DNA of 64,000 nt from an uncultured Thalassotalea sp. Its GTDB lineage: Bacteria; Pseudomonadota; Gammaproteobacteria; Enterobacterales; Alteromonadaceae. Location of the stretch: the NCBI GenBank assembly GCA_947502355.1, contig CANMZP010000012.1, positions 59,824-123,823 of the forward strand, in the 5' to 3' direction. The position numbers were made by a program, and so were the translations under genes. Below, one piece after another: positions 1 to 9,433 of this stretch; the stretch's first letter is position 1, and each line of letters starts with the position of its first letter. The notes under the pieces are model-generated. The model searched no databases. It had not been told where the DNA came from and was given only the letters and a program-made list of their open reading frames with translations.

Positions 1-1541
1 AATTTCGTGGCATTGAACGTCGCGTCATTGAAGCGGCACAAAGTAAAGCGCCACGCTATATTAAAAAAGGCTTAATTCCACCACGTGAACGGTTAAGTTT
101 ATTACTCGATACAGGCACCCCTTTTCTTGAATTATCCACCTTATGTGGCTACATGCAGGAAGAGGATACCGATGGCTCTGCCGCTGGTGGCAGTTACATT
201 GCGGGGATTGGCTATATCTCTGGCGTTCGCTGTTTGGTGGCCGTCGATGACTACCTAACCAAAGGGGGCAGTATTACCCCATTAGCGTTTAAAAAACGCG
301 CTCGCATTATGAACCTGTCGATGGATAATAAGTTACCATTGGTCACTTTGGCGCAAAGTGGCGGTGGCAACCTAAAACTTATCGCCGACAATTTTGGTGA
401 ATCGGCAGAAACGTTCGCCCAACAATGCCGCTTATCGGCAGCCGGCATTCCACAAATTACCGTGGTTCATGGCAGTGCAACCGCTGGTGGTGCTTATCAG
501 CCAACCTTATCCGATTACCTAATCTTAGTACGTAAGCAATCCACGATGTATTTGGCCGGGCCGCCTTTATTAAAAGCCGCTACCGGCGAAATCGCCACCG
601 AAGAAGATCTTGGTGGTGCACAAATGCATAGCGAGATTGCCGGTACAAATGATTATTTGGCTGAAAATGATGCCGATGGTATCCGTATTGCCCGCGATGT
701 CACCAAAAAGTTAGGCTGGAACAAAAATCAGCCCTTACACGTGGTGCCAGAATTTAATCTGCCGCGTTATTCTAATGACGAATTACGCGGTATCGTCCCC
801 GCCGATCCAAAAACCCCCTTCGATATGCGTGAAGTTATTGCCCGCATTAGTGATGATTCAGACTTTCTTGAATTTAAAGGCGACTTTGATAATGGCACAC
901 TGTGTGGTCATATCGAAATTGAAGGCCAACCTTGTGGTGTTATTGGTAACAACAGCCCAATCACAGCCAAAGGCGCGGTTAAGGCAGCACAATTTATTCA
1001 GTTATGTGAACAATCTTCAACCCCCTTACTTTTCTTGGCAAATACAACCGGCTTCCTTGTTGGTACCGAGCCAGAGCAAGCCGGCATTATAAAGCACGGG
1101 GCTAAATACATTCAGGCCGTTACCAACTGTACCGTCCCCAAAATCACCATCATAGTTGGTGGTTCATATGGCGCTGGTAACTATGCGATGGCGGGACGTG
1201 GTATGAACCCACGCTTCCTTTTTGCCTGGCCACGCAGTGTCGTATCGGTGATGGGCGCGGCACAAGCGGGTAGCGTAATGCGCCAGGTTGTTGAAGCCAA
1301 AATGGCTCGTAGCGGTGACATTACCGATGAAATGCGGGCAGCGGTAGACAAAATGGAACAAGAAACCATCAAGAACATGGAAGATAAATCGAATGCCCTT
1401 GCCAACACCGCACGTGTTTGGGATGACGGCATCATAGATCCCGCCGACACCCGCAGTGTGGTTGCGTTCGCATTAAGTGTTTGTAGAGAAGCCGATGAAC
1501 GTACGGTTAACAAAAATTCATTTGGTATCGGCCGTTTTTAA
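1..1541 (+). CDS. atuC: Geranyl-CoA carboxylase-like carboxyltransferase (beta) subunit, 5'-truncated
   Basis: Carboxyltransferase subunit of a biotin-dependent acyl-CoA carboxylase, which moves the carboxyl group from carboxybiotin to a branched acyl-CoA. The frame is open from base 3 with no start codon, so the gene begins outside the window; the visible part is about 512 residues. Internal methionines near base 153 are not the start. Family motifs include the RERL..LLD.GTPFLEL segment at the start, the glycine-rich GSATAGGAY segment and a late GGSYGAGNYAM segment. The segment reading TGEIATEEDLGGAQMHS resembles AtuC more than methylcrotonyl-CoA carboxylase as I remember the families. A biotin-carrying alpha subunit follows after 12 bases and an AtuA-family gene comes next, which favours geranyl-CoA carboxylase of acyclic terpene breakdown. 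Methylcrotonyl-CoA carboxylase is the main alternative. Confidence 0.85.
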   Translation, partial: FRGIERRVIEAAQSKAPRYIKKGLIPPRERLSLLLDTGTPFLELSTLCGYMQEEDTDGSAAGGSYIAGIGYISGVRCLVAVDDYLTKGGSITPLAFKKRARIMNLSMDNKLPLVTLAQSGGGNLKLIADNFGESAETFAQQCRLSAAGIPQITVVHGSATAGGAYQPTLSDYLILVRKQSTMYLAGPPLLKAATGEIATEEDLGGAQMHSEIAGTNDYLAENDADGIRIARDVTKKLGWNKNQPLHVVPEFNLPRYSNDELRGIVPADPKTPFDMREVIARISDDSDFLEFKGDFDNGTLCGHIEIEGQPCGVIGNNSPITAKGAVKAAQFIQLCEQSSTPLLFLANTTGFLVGTEPEQAGIIKHGAKYIQAVTNCTVPKITIIVGGSYGAGNYAMAGRGMNPRFLFAWPRSVVSVMGAAQAGSVMRQVVEAKMARSGDITDEMRAAVDKMEQETIKNMEDKSNALANTARVWDDGIIDPADTRSVVAFALSVCREADERTVNKNSFGIGRF

Positions 1542-1553
1542 GGAAGTAATATA

Positions 1554-3518
1554 ATGAGCAAAATAACAAAAATATTAATTGCAAACCGTGGTGAAATTGC
1601 GGTGCGCGTTATCCGTACGGCACGCAATTTAGGTTTTCGTACCGTTGCCGTTTATAGCGAAGCCGACGCCAACGCCTTGCATGTGCAAGAAGCCGATCAG
1701 GCCGTTTGCATTGGCGCCGCGGCGGTCGGTGAATCTTACTTAGTCGCAGAAAACATTCTTGCTGCCGCAAAACAAACGGGGGCCGATGCCATCCACCCTG
1801 GTTATGGCTTTTTATCCGAAAATGCCGCGTTCTGCCAAGACTGTGAAGCGCAAGGTATTGCCTTTATTGGCCCAAGAGCCGAAGCCATTGAATTAATGGG
1901 CAGCAAACGGTTATCAAAAATCGCCATGCTAGAAGCCGACGTGCCGTGCATTTTGGGTTATCAAGGAGCCGATCAGGCTGAACAAACCTTACTTGCCAAA
2001 GCCCAAGAAATTGGCTTTCCACTTATGGTGAAAGCCTCCGCTGGTGGCGGTGGTCGGGGTATGCGATTGGTATTGGCACAAAGTGAATTAGCCGAACAAA
2101 TCCGCACGGCTCGCTCAGAGGCTGAAACGGCTTTTGGTAATGGTGAACTCATTTTAGAGCGTGCGGTAATAGAGCCTCGCCATATTGAAATCCAGGTTTT
2201 TGCCGATGAACACGGCAATGCGGTTTATTTAGGCGAACGAGATTGTTCGATTCAACGTCGTCATCAAAAAGTGGTTGAAGAAGCGCCTTCCCCTTTTGTC
2301 GCCCCCGATTTACGTAAACGCATGGGTGAAGCGGCGGTTAATGCCGCGAAAGCTTGTCACTATCGAGGTGCAGGTACCGTTGAGTTTTTAGTCGACAAAG
2401 ATAAAAACTTCTACTTTCTAGAAATGAACACCCGCTTGCAAGTAGAGCATCCGGTAACCGAATTAATTACCGGACTCGATTTGGTTGCTTGGCAATTAAA
2501 AGTTGCGGCCGGTGAGCGCCTACCGTTAACCCAAGAGCAAGTAACCTTAACAGGGCACGCAGTTGAAGTGCGACTTTACGCAGAAGACCCACGCAATAAT
2601 TTTATGCCGCAAACGGGCAAGATTTGTTTGTGGGACTACCCTCAGCGCCCCGGTATTCGTATGGATCATGGCATTCAAACAGGCCAAGAAATCAGCCCAT
2701 TTTATGACCCCATGATAGCCAAAGTTATCGCCTATGGTGATGACCGTAACGAAGCCATACGTCGTCTGGCATCCGCTGTACAAGACACCAAACTGCTCGG
2801 TTTAAATAACAATAAATTGTTTTTGCAAAATGTTTTACGCCATCCGGTATTTTTCAAGGGGGAAGCGACAACGGCGTTTATCGAACAACATTTTACTGCC
2901 GATGTCAGCATGGACCAAAAGCTGCCGACGCCATCAACGCTGGCAAAAGCCGCCCTGTTGTATTTTCAGCGTGGTGCAAAACACAAGCAAGCACAGCAAT
3001 TTAACTGGAGCAATGCGATTGCGCAAACGTATGTGTGCAAATTGGACGTTGATGGCGAAGAGACCTCGCTCAGCTTAACGGCTAACGGTCGTGATTTTAC
3101 GATAAACCAAGGCGAAAACCACACCACTTTACAACTGCTTTCTTGCGATGAAAACCGCTGTGTATACATCGAAAATGGTATTCGTGAACGTTTAGATTTT
3201 GCCTTTGCTTGCGACACATTGTACTTAGATGATGGCAGCGGCCACTTTATCGTTGAAGATATTACCTATCAACCCGCCACATCCGCTGCGGGTTCAGGTA
3301 GCGGCCAAATAAAAGCCGCAATGGACGGTGCCATTGTCGAGTTATTTGTCAATGAAGGTGACACGGTAGAAGCCGGTCAAACCTTAGTGATCCTCGAAGC
3401 CATGAAAATGGAACACGCCCTAAAAGCTGGCATAAGTGGCACGGTTACCACCATAGGTTGTGAAGCGGGACAACAGGTTAAATCGAAACAATTATTAATC
3501 ACTGTTGAGGGAGCGTAA
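1554..3518 (+). CDS. atuF: Geranyl-CoA carboxylase-like biotin-containing (alpha) subunit
   Basis: ATP-dependent biotin carboxylase fused to a biotin carboxyl carrier domain, 654 residues, the usual alpha-subunit length. The N-terminal part carries the biotin carboxylase fold with the ILIANRGEIAVR start, the glycine-rich ATP loop (KASAGGGGRGMR) and the EMNTRLQVEHPVTE catalytic segment. The C-terminal lipoyl-type domain has the biotinylation motif EAMKMEH, with the target lysine at about residue 618. The ATG at 1554 has an AAGGAAG ribosome binding site and lies 12 bases after the beta subunit. Pairing with that subunit and with the AtuA-family gene points to terpene (geranyl-CoA) rather than leucine catabolism, but substrate choice is inferred from context. 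Confidence 0.88.
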   Translation: MSKITKILIANRGEIAVRVIRTARNLGFRTVAVYSEADANALHVQEADQAVCIGAAAVGESYLVAENILAAAKQTGADAIHPGYGFLSENAAFCQDCEAQGIAFIGPRAEAIELMGSKRLSKIAMLEADVPCILGYQGADQAEQTLLAKAQEIGFPLMVKASAGGGGRGMRLVLAQSELAEQIRTARSEAETAFGNGELILERAVIEPRHIEIQVFADEHGNAVYLGERDCSIQRRHQKVVEEAPSPFVAPDLRKRMGEAAVNAAKACHYRGAGTVEFLVDKDKNFYFLEMNTRLQVEHPVTELITGLDLVAWQLKVAAGERLPLTQEQVTLTGHAVEVRLYAEDPRNNFMPQTGKICLWDYPQRPGIRMDHGIQTGQEISPFYDPMIAKVIAYGDDRNEAIRRLASAVQDTKLLGLNNNKLFLQNVLRHPVFFKGEATTAFIEQHFTADVSMDQKLPTPSTLAKAALLYFQRGAKHKQAQQFNWSNAIAQTYVCKLDVDGEETSLSLTANGRDFTINQGENHTTLQLLSCDENRCVYIENGIRERLDFAFACDTLYLDDGSGHFIVEDITYQPATSAAGSGSGQIKAAMDGAIVELFVNEGDTVEAGQTLVILEAMKMEHALKAGISGTVTTIGCEAGQQVKSKQLLITVEGA

Positions 3519-3522
3519 TACC

Positions 3523-5316
3523 ATGACGGATGTGATCAAAATCGCCAATTGCAGTGGCTTTTATGGCGATAAATTATCTGCTGCGCTAGACATGGTAGAA
3601 GGTGGCCCTATTGATGTGCTTACCGGAGATTATCTCGCAGAACTTACCATGGCTATTTTGTATAGCCAAAAAATAAAAAGAGATACGGGCTATGTTGCCA
3701 CCTTCTTAAAACAAGTAAAACAGGTATTGCAGCCTTGTATTGAAAAAGACATTAAAATCGTCAGCAATGCCGGAGGCTTAAACCCGAAAGCGATGGCGGC
3801 GGCGGTCAAAGACATCGCCAAAGAGCTCGGACTCGAGGTAAAGGTCGCTTATATAGACGGCGATGATATTGCCCCGCAAATAGAGTTACTGCAATCTGAA
3901 GGCGAAACGTTTACCAATATGGATACCGGCGTCGACCTAGCGAACAGCAAAAATAAACTACTTACCGCAAATACCTATCTAGGTGCTTGGGGCATTAAGG
4001 AAGCACTGGATCAAGGTGCCGATGTGGTGATTTGTCCTAGGGTTACCGATGCCGCCGTTGTTATTGGCCCTGCGGCCTGGAAATTTAACTGGCAACGAGA
4101 TAATTTCGATGCCTTAGCTGGTGCATTGGCGGCCGGTCATATTATTGAATGTGGTCAACAAGCGACCGGCGGTAATTATGCTTTTTTTGAAGAAGTCCCA
4201 AGCTTTGACAACCCAGGCTACCCAATAGCTGAAATTGAAGCCAATGGTAACTTTACCATTACGAAACATCCCGGTACGGGCGGTTTAGTCTCAGTAGGAA
4301 CGGTAAAAGCGCAATTGTTATATGAGATTGGCGATCCCGCTTATAAAAATCCGGATGTTATCAGTCACTTTGACGCACTGAGCATTGCACAAACAGGCGA
4401 AGATCGCGTTTATGTAAGTGGCTGTAAAGGGTCTTGCCCACCACCATCCCATAAAGTATGCATTAATACATTAGGGGGTTATCGTAATGGCTTTGAAATC
4501 TTAATCGCCGGCCTGGATATCGAAGCAAAAGCCAACATATTAACCGATAGCTTCTTTAAAAATGTGGGTGGCAAAGACCAGTTTGATGAAGTTTCCATCG
4601 AGTTAATTCGCTCAGATAAGGAAAACCCAGCCATTAATGAAGAAGCCTTTGCCCGCTTACGCATTATTGCAAAATCGCGTAATAAAGACTTAGTTGGTCG
4701 TTTGTTTAATGCCAAACTGATTGAGCTCATGCTTGCTAATATTCCAGGGGTCGGCGTCCCTACGCCTATTGGTAACGGCGAAAGCTTTCTTGCCTACTGG
4801 CCTACCTTGGTCGATAGCAAATATATTACCGAACAAGTACACATTGATGGCAAGGTGACTCAGGTTATTCCATCGAACCAATTAGGATTAACCGCCGTAC
4901 ATTATCAAACACCAGCGGCAAACATAGCCAAAGCCCCTACAGGCAAGATGGTTCGTATCCCCTTTGGCCGTCTATTTGGTACCCGCTCTGGTGATAAAGG
5001 CGGCTGTGCGAATGTTGGTGTTTGGGCCAAAACGGATGAAGCCTACCGCTTTCTCCATCAATTTTTAAGCGTAGAACGTTTAAAAATACTGATGCCTGAA
5101 ACCAAAGATCTTGAGGTGATCCGCTATGAGCTGGCCAATATCAACTCCCTGAACTTTTTCATTAAAGGCATTTTAGGTGAAGGCGTTGCCTCATCGGTTC
5201 GAACCGATCCTCAGGCAAAGTCGTTGGGCGAATATTTGCGTGCCAAAACCATCGAAGTACCGGAGTTATTAGCCAATTCGATTAACCAAAACGAATGTGT
5301 GAAATTGAAACATTAA
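3523..5316 (+). CDS. atuA: AtuA-family acyclic terpene utilization protein (DUF1446)
   Basis: About 597 residues, matching the AtuA/DUF1446 family, which is required for citronellol/geraniol use in pseudomonads but whose biochemical activity is not settled. The N-terminal domain (about residues 1-450) holds the typical GFYGDK start, a SNAGGLNPKAM segment and an ICPRVTDAA segment. The C-terminal ferredoxin-fold-like part (about 480-590) contains GTRSGDKGGCANVGVW. I chose the ATG at 3523, preceded by a GAGGGAG site and 4 bases after the upstream stop; an in-frame TTG at 3505 would overlap the upstream gene. Its position between the carboxylase genes and an enoyl-CoA hydratase supports an Atu-type operon. 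Confidence 0.83.
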   Translation: MTDVIKIANCSGFYGDKLSAALDMVEGGPIDVLTGDYLAELTMAILYSQKIKRDTGYVATFLKQVKQVLQPCIEKDIKIVSNAGGLNPKAMAAAVKDIAKELGLEVKVAYIDGDDIAPQIELLQSEGETFTNMDTGVDLANSKNKLLTANTYLGAWGIKEALDQGADVVICPRVTDAAVVIGPAAWKFNWQRDNFDALAGALAAGHIIECGQQATGGNYAFFEEVPSFDNPGYPIAEIEANGNFTITKHPGTGGLVSVGTVKAQLLYEIGDPAYKNPDVISHFDALSIAQTGEDRVYVSGCKGSCPPPSHKVCINTLGGYRNGFEILIAGLDIEAKANILTDSFFKNVGGKDQFDEVSIELIRSDKENPAINEEAFARLRIIAKSRNKDLVGRLFNAKLIELMLANIPGVGVPTPIGNGESFLAYWPTLVDSKYITEQVHIDGKVTQVIPSNQLGLTAVHYQTPAANIAKAPTGKMVRIPFGRLFGTRSGDKGGCANVGVWAKTDEAYRFLHQFLSVERLKILMPETKDLEVIRYELANINSLNFFIKGILGEGVASSVRTDPQAKSLGEYLRAKTIEVPELLANSINQNECVKLKH

Positions 5317-5342
5317 GAGATAAATCATAAAAAGAGCAACAT

Positions 5343-6149
5343 ATGAGTGAACAACTATTATCCCTAGAAGGTTTGGTGTTTGAAGCGATTGAGCTTGAGA
5401 GCAAAGATCATATTTTAACCATTACGCTTAACCGCCCAGAACGCAAAAATGCGATTAATAAAGCCATGGCAACAGAGCTTATTTACGCACTGGATTATGC
5501 TAAACAACAAAGAGATATTCGTGTGGTCGTTTTGGCCGCAAAAGGCAATATCTTTTGTGCCGGTGGTGACTTATCAATGATGAGCGGCAAAAAAATCGAA
5601 ACCACATCTACGGTCCCCGTTAGAGGTGGCATTGACGATATCGCCTTACGATTACGTCATCTGAATAAGCCTAGCATTGCCTGTGTTCAAGGTCATTTAT
5701 TTGCCGGTGCCCTATTGTTTTTATGTAACGTAACCCATGCCATTGCCACCGAAGGCGTCACATTTTCGGCACCTGAAATTAAACGTGGTATCTGGCCGTT
5801 TATGGTGATGGGTGGGTTATTTCGTATTATGCCGCAACGTGCAGCCCTGGATTTTGTGATGCGTGGTAATCCGGTAACGACAGAGCAGGCCGAGCAATGG
5901 GGGTTAATTAACCAAGCGGTGCCCGCCGACTTATTAACCGACCACGTCATGAGCCTAGCCTTTGAACTTGCCAATTTAGCACCGGGCTCGATGCAAATGG
6001 GCTTAGCGGCTTTTGTAAAACAAAACGCCATGGACTTTGACAGTGCCCTACCGTTTTTACGTGAGCAGCTAGATGCCTGTTTGCAAAGCCCCGACGCGAA
6101 AGAAGGGATAAACGCATTTTTAGAAAAACGTGAGCCGAAATGGGATTAG
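5343..6149 (+). CDS. atuE: Enoyl-CoA hydratase/isomerase, AtuE-like
   Basis: Crotonase-family protein of 268 residues. It shows TLNRPERKNAIN near the N-terminus, the oxyanion-hole segment FCAGGDLSMM, and a second conserved region around GHLFAGALLFL and the APEIKRGIWPFMVMGG segment. In the pseudomonad Atu pathway AtuE hydrates isohexenyl-glutaconyl-CoA made by the geranyl-CoA carboxylase. That role is inferred here because this gene is the last of the operon, 26 bases after the AtuA-family gene. A methylglutaconyl-CoA hydratase (leucine pathway) is the alternative. Confidence 0.75.
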   Translation: MSEQLLSLEGLVFEAIELESKDHILTITLNRPERKNAINKAMATELIYALDYAKQQRDIRVVVLAAKGNIFCAGGDLSMMSGKKIETTSTVPVRGGIDDIALRLRHLNKPSIACVQGHLFAGALLFLCNVTHAIATEGVTFSAPEIKRGIWPFMVMGGLFRIMPQRAALDFVMRGNPVTTEQAEQWGLINQAVPADLLTDHVMSLAFELANLAPGSMQMGLAAFVKQNAMDFDSALPFLREQLDACLQSPDAKEGINAFLEKREPKWD

Positions 6150-6253
6150 GGCTTTGCCAAGAAAAATTATTTCATCAATCTGTTAAAGTTTCTGAAAAGA
6201 AAAACAACAAAAAGGAAATGGCAATAAAATCAATAAATTGAAAAAAAGGAATC

Positions 6254-6551
6254 GTCATCCCGTTGAAGAACGGGATCTCAAGTTGTGTGCGTCCGGCAGG
6301 TCAGTGCCACTCAGAGTCATTTATAACATCATATAAAAACGCACATAATCAGAAAAAAATACACCGTCATCCCATCATGTTTTTGGATGGGATCTCCTCC
6401 CGTTTTGAAGTGACTGAATGCGTGCTTAGTGCCAATCAGAGTCATTCACTGAATCAAGAAAAGAGCGCCGTCATCCCATCATGTTTTTGGATGGGATCTC
6501 CTCCAGTTTCGAAGTGACTTGAATGCGTGCTTTGTGCCAACTACAGTCGTT
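6254..6551. repeat. Three REP-like palindromic repeat units (about 104-112 bp period)
   Basis: Three related units begin with GTCATCCC at 6254, 6366 and 6470. Units 2 and 3 are nearly identical: each has a CCCATC/GATGGG stem around an ATGTTTTTG loop, then GATCTCCTCC, then a shared tail ending in a GAATGCGTGCTT...GTGCCAA segment. Unit 1 has a different stem (CCCGTT/AACGGG) but the same GTCATCCC head and GGGATCTC. Paired base changes in the stem suggest a folded structure is maintained. This stretch contains no convincing gene; an 84-codon open frame across it is an artefact of the repeat. Confidence 0.8.
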
Positions 6552-6571
6552 AATAGATATCTGTATGAGGG

Positions 6572-6847
6572 TTAAATTTTTTCAAACAAGGAATAAAGCA
6601 AATAGACAATTGAAGCGGCAAGGTAGAGCCTTAAAAATTCAAAAACAAGTTTAATTTTTTTATGCTCTTTGAAATCTTGATAATAATTACCTGCAAGCAA
6701 CCAACCCAAATAAAGTTGAGTTGATTTTGTAAAGTACCACTGGATATCTACAGGCTTTATCTGTTTGGCAATCTTACTATTTCGTCTTTGCAATATTTCA
6801 TAACCAATGACGTAAAGAATCAAATTACTGATAAATAGCCAAATCAT
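6572..6847 (-). CDS. Small membrane protein of unknown function
   Basis: 91 residues with two hydrophobic segments, one at the N-terminus (about residues 2-18) and one near the C-terminus (about 73-88), separated by a polar basic stretch. I do not recognise a family. Its start codon overlaps the stop of the upstream small membrane gene by 4 bases (ATGA), typical of translational coupling, so the two are probably made together. Confidence 0.55.
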   Translation of the reverse strand: MIWLFISNLILYVIGYEILQRRNSKIAKQIKPVDIQWYFTKSTQLYLGWLLAGNYYQDFKEHKKIKLVFEFLRLYLAASIVYLLYSLFEKI

Positions 6848-7116
6848 TTCAACTCACCCTTCTTATCATGAAGAATGATGTTTAAGTTCTTTGTAAAAGG
6901 AAAAACAAATGACGCAATCACTAACATTGCCCATATGATGTATGGTGGTTCACTATCGAAAAAGAATAAACGAAACCACTCACCTGCATTTGGGCCTGCA
7001 AAAAGTATTGAGGTTGTTATAAGCAAAATAATCGAAGAAAGAAGCCCTACGGCCAATGAAACAGTGATGCGCCCCGTTAACTTAAACAGCTTATACAAAA
7101 AGCTCATTACATTCAC
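6844..7116 (-). CDS. Small membrane protein of unknown function
   Basis: 90 residues with two strong hydrophobic segments (about 17-41 and 58-75) and a charged C-terminal tail. No recognised domain. It overlaps the next gene (6572-6847) by 4 bases in an ATGA arrangement, which supports both being real despite the lack of homology evidence. The pair may form a small membrane complex; this is inference. Confidence 0.55.
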   Translation of the reverse strand: MNVMSFLYKLFKLTGRITVSLAVGLLSSIILLITTSILFAGPNAGEWFRLFFFDSEPPYIIWAMLVIASFVFPFTKNLNIILHDKKGELK

Positions 7117-7294
7117 TTCCTTAGATAAATTTCCGCTTCTCGCTCTTTTTTGCCGTTGACATTCAATACCTTACACCTATTTTCTGGGACAGGCAAGGGA
7201 GTGCCAATAGCCGACATTGGTATATTTTCCTAAGGCAGTAACAAAACTCTAATTAGGTGGCCAAATCTATTATGCCACTACAAGCAGACATAAA

Positions 7295-8503
7295 TTAATC
7301 GGTGGCGGGCATCACGGGATTTTCAACGGGGCTGGAGGATAGAACACTTAACGCCGTTGCCATCATGTCCTCAAAATAAGGGTTAAAGGTACTGCGCGCA
7401 TGCACTTTACCCGGCTCTCTATACCCCCAAGCCGAATACCAAACATCACCACCAGAGGTACAATGAAAATACCCTGCGCGGCCATTGCCATTTTGACACA
7501 TACGAAATTCGCCTTGTTCACCATAGTAAGGATTTTGTGGAGAGTATGTTAGTGACATATGCGACATATTACTGATTTGGTATTTGGGTACTCGGCTGTC
7601 TCTTGATATCACCCTACCTTTGCTAACCGTTTTGTCGCCATACCAAATTAATCGACTGTTTGGGTGGGTAAATTGGCGATTAAAAATATCCATAATGACG
7701 GTTGTATCAAGCACACTGTCATGCTCTGTTAACGCTAAAAAAACCGGTTTTTGAAACGGTTTGTCATAGGCAATATCTAACACCTCGGCACTGGTGTGGT
7801 AATACTGGGCAAAGCCATTGGTGGGCATGGATTCATATTTGGCCATGTTGCTGTCAATGTTAGGTTCCGCTTCAATAATCCACTCTTTAAAAAATGACAC
7901 TATGGGCGCAAACGCATCCAGCTCGGTATCCGACTTAAAGCCCGGTGAAAACAACATAAGCCCCTGCACTTGGTCATCTTGTTGGGCGTGAATAAAGGCG
8001 AGATTTGCCCCCGTAGAAAAGCCGCCTAAATACACTTGCTCAATATCTTGACTGAGTAATTGCACATGCTTGGCAACTAAGGCTTGCCAGTCGTCTGAGT
8101 CGGCATCAATCAAATCCGCCGGCCTTGTACCATGTCCGGGCAGTAAAATGGTCCGCACTAAATACCCCGATTTTGCTAACGAATGGCCAACATCAATAAA
8201 GGTCCATGGGCTGTCCGACAAACCATGCACCAAGAGAATGCCTTTGCCATTGGGCTGGGTGGGTTTGATCTCATAAGGACTATTCATTTCAACTTCTTGC
8301 TCTGGTGAGTTGCTTAAGAAATATCGGTGTTTGCGAATGAGTTCAATGGTTTTTATACGGTATTCTTCAAACGAGTCAAATTTGCCCACCAGAATATAAT
8401 CCGACTGGGTTTGCAAGGGATGCTGTGGTGGCGTTTGACAAGCAAATAAGGTAAGGGTCGATAGCCACAACAGAATAAATTTAATACGATTGGATTTGGA
8501 CAT
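7295..8503 (-). CDS. Alpha/beta hydrolase lipoprotein (esterase/lysophospholipase-like)
   Basis: 402 residues. The N-terminus is a lipoprotein signal with lipobox LFAC (Cys22), so the mature protein is probably membrane-anchored and envelope-located. The hydrolase domain begins around GILLVHGLSDSPW (HG oxyanion motif). The nucleophile elbow GFSTG places the serine at about residue 163, and a histidine in the ISNMSHMSL segment is the likely catalytic base. The substrate is unknown; serine aminopeptidase/monoacylglycerol lipase-like enzymes are the nearest in style. It is a single gene, divergent from the acetyltransferase at 8880. Confidence 0.75.
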   Translation of the reverse strand: MSKSNRIKFILLWLSTLTLFACQTPPQHPLQTQSDYILVGKFDSFEEYRIKTIELIRKHRYFLSNSPEQEVEMNSPYEIKPTQPNGKGILLVHGLSDSPWTFIDVGHSLAKSGYLVRTILLPGHGTRPADLIDADSDDWQALVAKHVQLLSQDIEQVYLGGFSTGANLAFIHAQQDDQVQGLMLFSPGFKSDTELDAFAPIVSFFKEWIIEAEPNIDSNMAKYESMPTNGFAQYYHTSAEVLDIAYDKPFQKPVFLALTEHDSVLDTTVIMDIFNRQFTHPNSRLIWYGDKTVSKGRVISRDSRVPKYQISNMSHMSLTYSPQNPYYGEQGEFRMCQNGNGRAGYFHCTSGGDVWYSAWGYREPGKVHARSTFNPYFEDMMATALSVLSSSPVENPVMPATD

Positions 8504-8879
8504 GAATCACGTAAAATATTGCACATTGCTTTAAGTTATAAATATTATTAGCATAGTTTGTTGGGAACTAACATCATTAAAGCGGGTAATAACAGTAAAC
8601 GCTTAAAGCTCTTAACCACCGTAGGGCTAGTTAATAACTAGTAATGTCACTATATGATGTTATGGTTTTTAGCCGTCTAATGAGCGCAAAACAGATCTCT
8701 AAAAATAACGCTTCCTCACCTTAATACACAGCGCTTTCTATTACCCATCAAGTCAGGAACACCACAAGTGCTCTTTAATTGAAGTTTTTATGTTGTTTTA
8801 TGGACAATTTGAACACCTGAAGCTAAAATTCGCAATTCGCGGCTGCACATGAATTTCAGTCAACTTAAGAGAATTTCCA
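8504..8879. other. Intergenic region between divergent genes
   Basis: About 376 bases separating the hydrolase lipoprotein gene (-) and the acetyltransferase gene (+). It should hold both promoters, but I see no element I can name with confidence, no convincing small gene and no long repeat. Confidence 0.5.
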
Positions 8880-9311
8880 ATGATTGTAGAAAATGTGCTT
8901 CCTGAAAATTACGCAGAAATGCTTAATGTTTGGGAAAACTCAGTCCGAGCAACTCATGACTTCATAACAGAAGAAGATATTGAGTTTTTTAAACCAATTA
9001 TCATTGAGCAGGCTTTTCCCGCCGTCACACTAAGGTGTGTGAAAAATGAAAGTGGTTTCATTCTTGGTTTCGTGGGTATTCACGATTCTAAGGTTGAAAT
9101 GCTCTTCATTTTAAATGAAGCGAGAGGTCAAGGTGTTGGTAAGGTGCTACTGCAATACGCAATAGAGCAGTTGAGTGCAAGCAAAGTCGATGTAAATGAA
9201 CAAAATCCACAAGCTGTAGGTTTCTATGAGCATATGGGGTTTAAAGTTATTTCACGCTCACCTCTTGATGATATGGGGAAACCATTTCCAATTCTGCATA
9301 TGACACTTTAA
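8880..9311 (+). CDS. GNAT-family N-acetyltransferase, YjaB-like
   Basis: 143 residues, the size of a single GNAT domain. It resembles E. coli YjaB along its length: ATHDFI near the start, the acetyl-CoA loop in EARGQGVGKVLL, then VNEQNPQAVGFYEHMGFKV and a DDMGKPFPILHM end. It is predicted to transfer an acetyl group from acetyl-CoA; the acceptor is unknown. It stands alone and is followed by a hairpin at 9345-9374. Confidence 0.82.
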   Translation: MIVENVLPENYAEMLNVWENSVRATHDFITEEDIEFFKPIIIEQAFPAVTLRCVKNESGFILGFVGIHDSKVEMLFILNEARGQGVGKVLLQYAIEQLSASKVDVNEQNPQAVGFYEHMGFKVISRSPLDDMGKPFPILHMTL

Positions 9312-9344
9312 AGCTCGGTTTGTCGTAACCAAGTTTGACAGAAG

Positions 9345-9374
9345 AAACGCCCAAAGCTAATAACTTTGGGCGTT
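9345..9374. terminator. Perfect 12-bp hairpin after the acetyltransferase gene
   Basis: AAACGCCCAAAG and CTTTGGGCGTTT form a perfect stem around a 7-base loop, 33 bases after the acetyltransferase stop. The flanking A and T runs are short (three each), so termination strength is uncertain. Confidence 0.6.
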
Positions 9375-9433
9375 TCCGTATTTGGATATCTAAATTCTTA
9401 AATCAAATCGCATAAAAGATCTTATAAAACAAA

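Noticed and set aside
6263..6517. 84-codon open frame (+)
   Set aside because: It lies entirely in the REP-like repeat units; the translated repeat recurs within it and there is no ribosome site.
6254..6551. CRISPR array
   Set aside because: Units are about 104-112 bp apart, the whole unit including the would-be spacer is repeated, and no cas gene is present.
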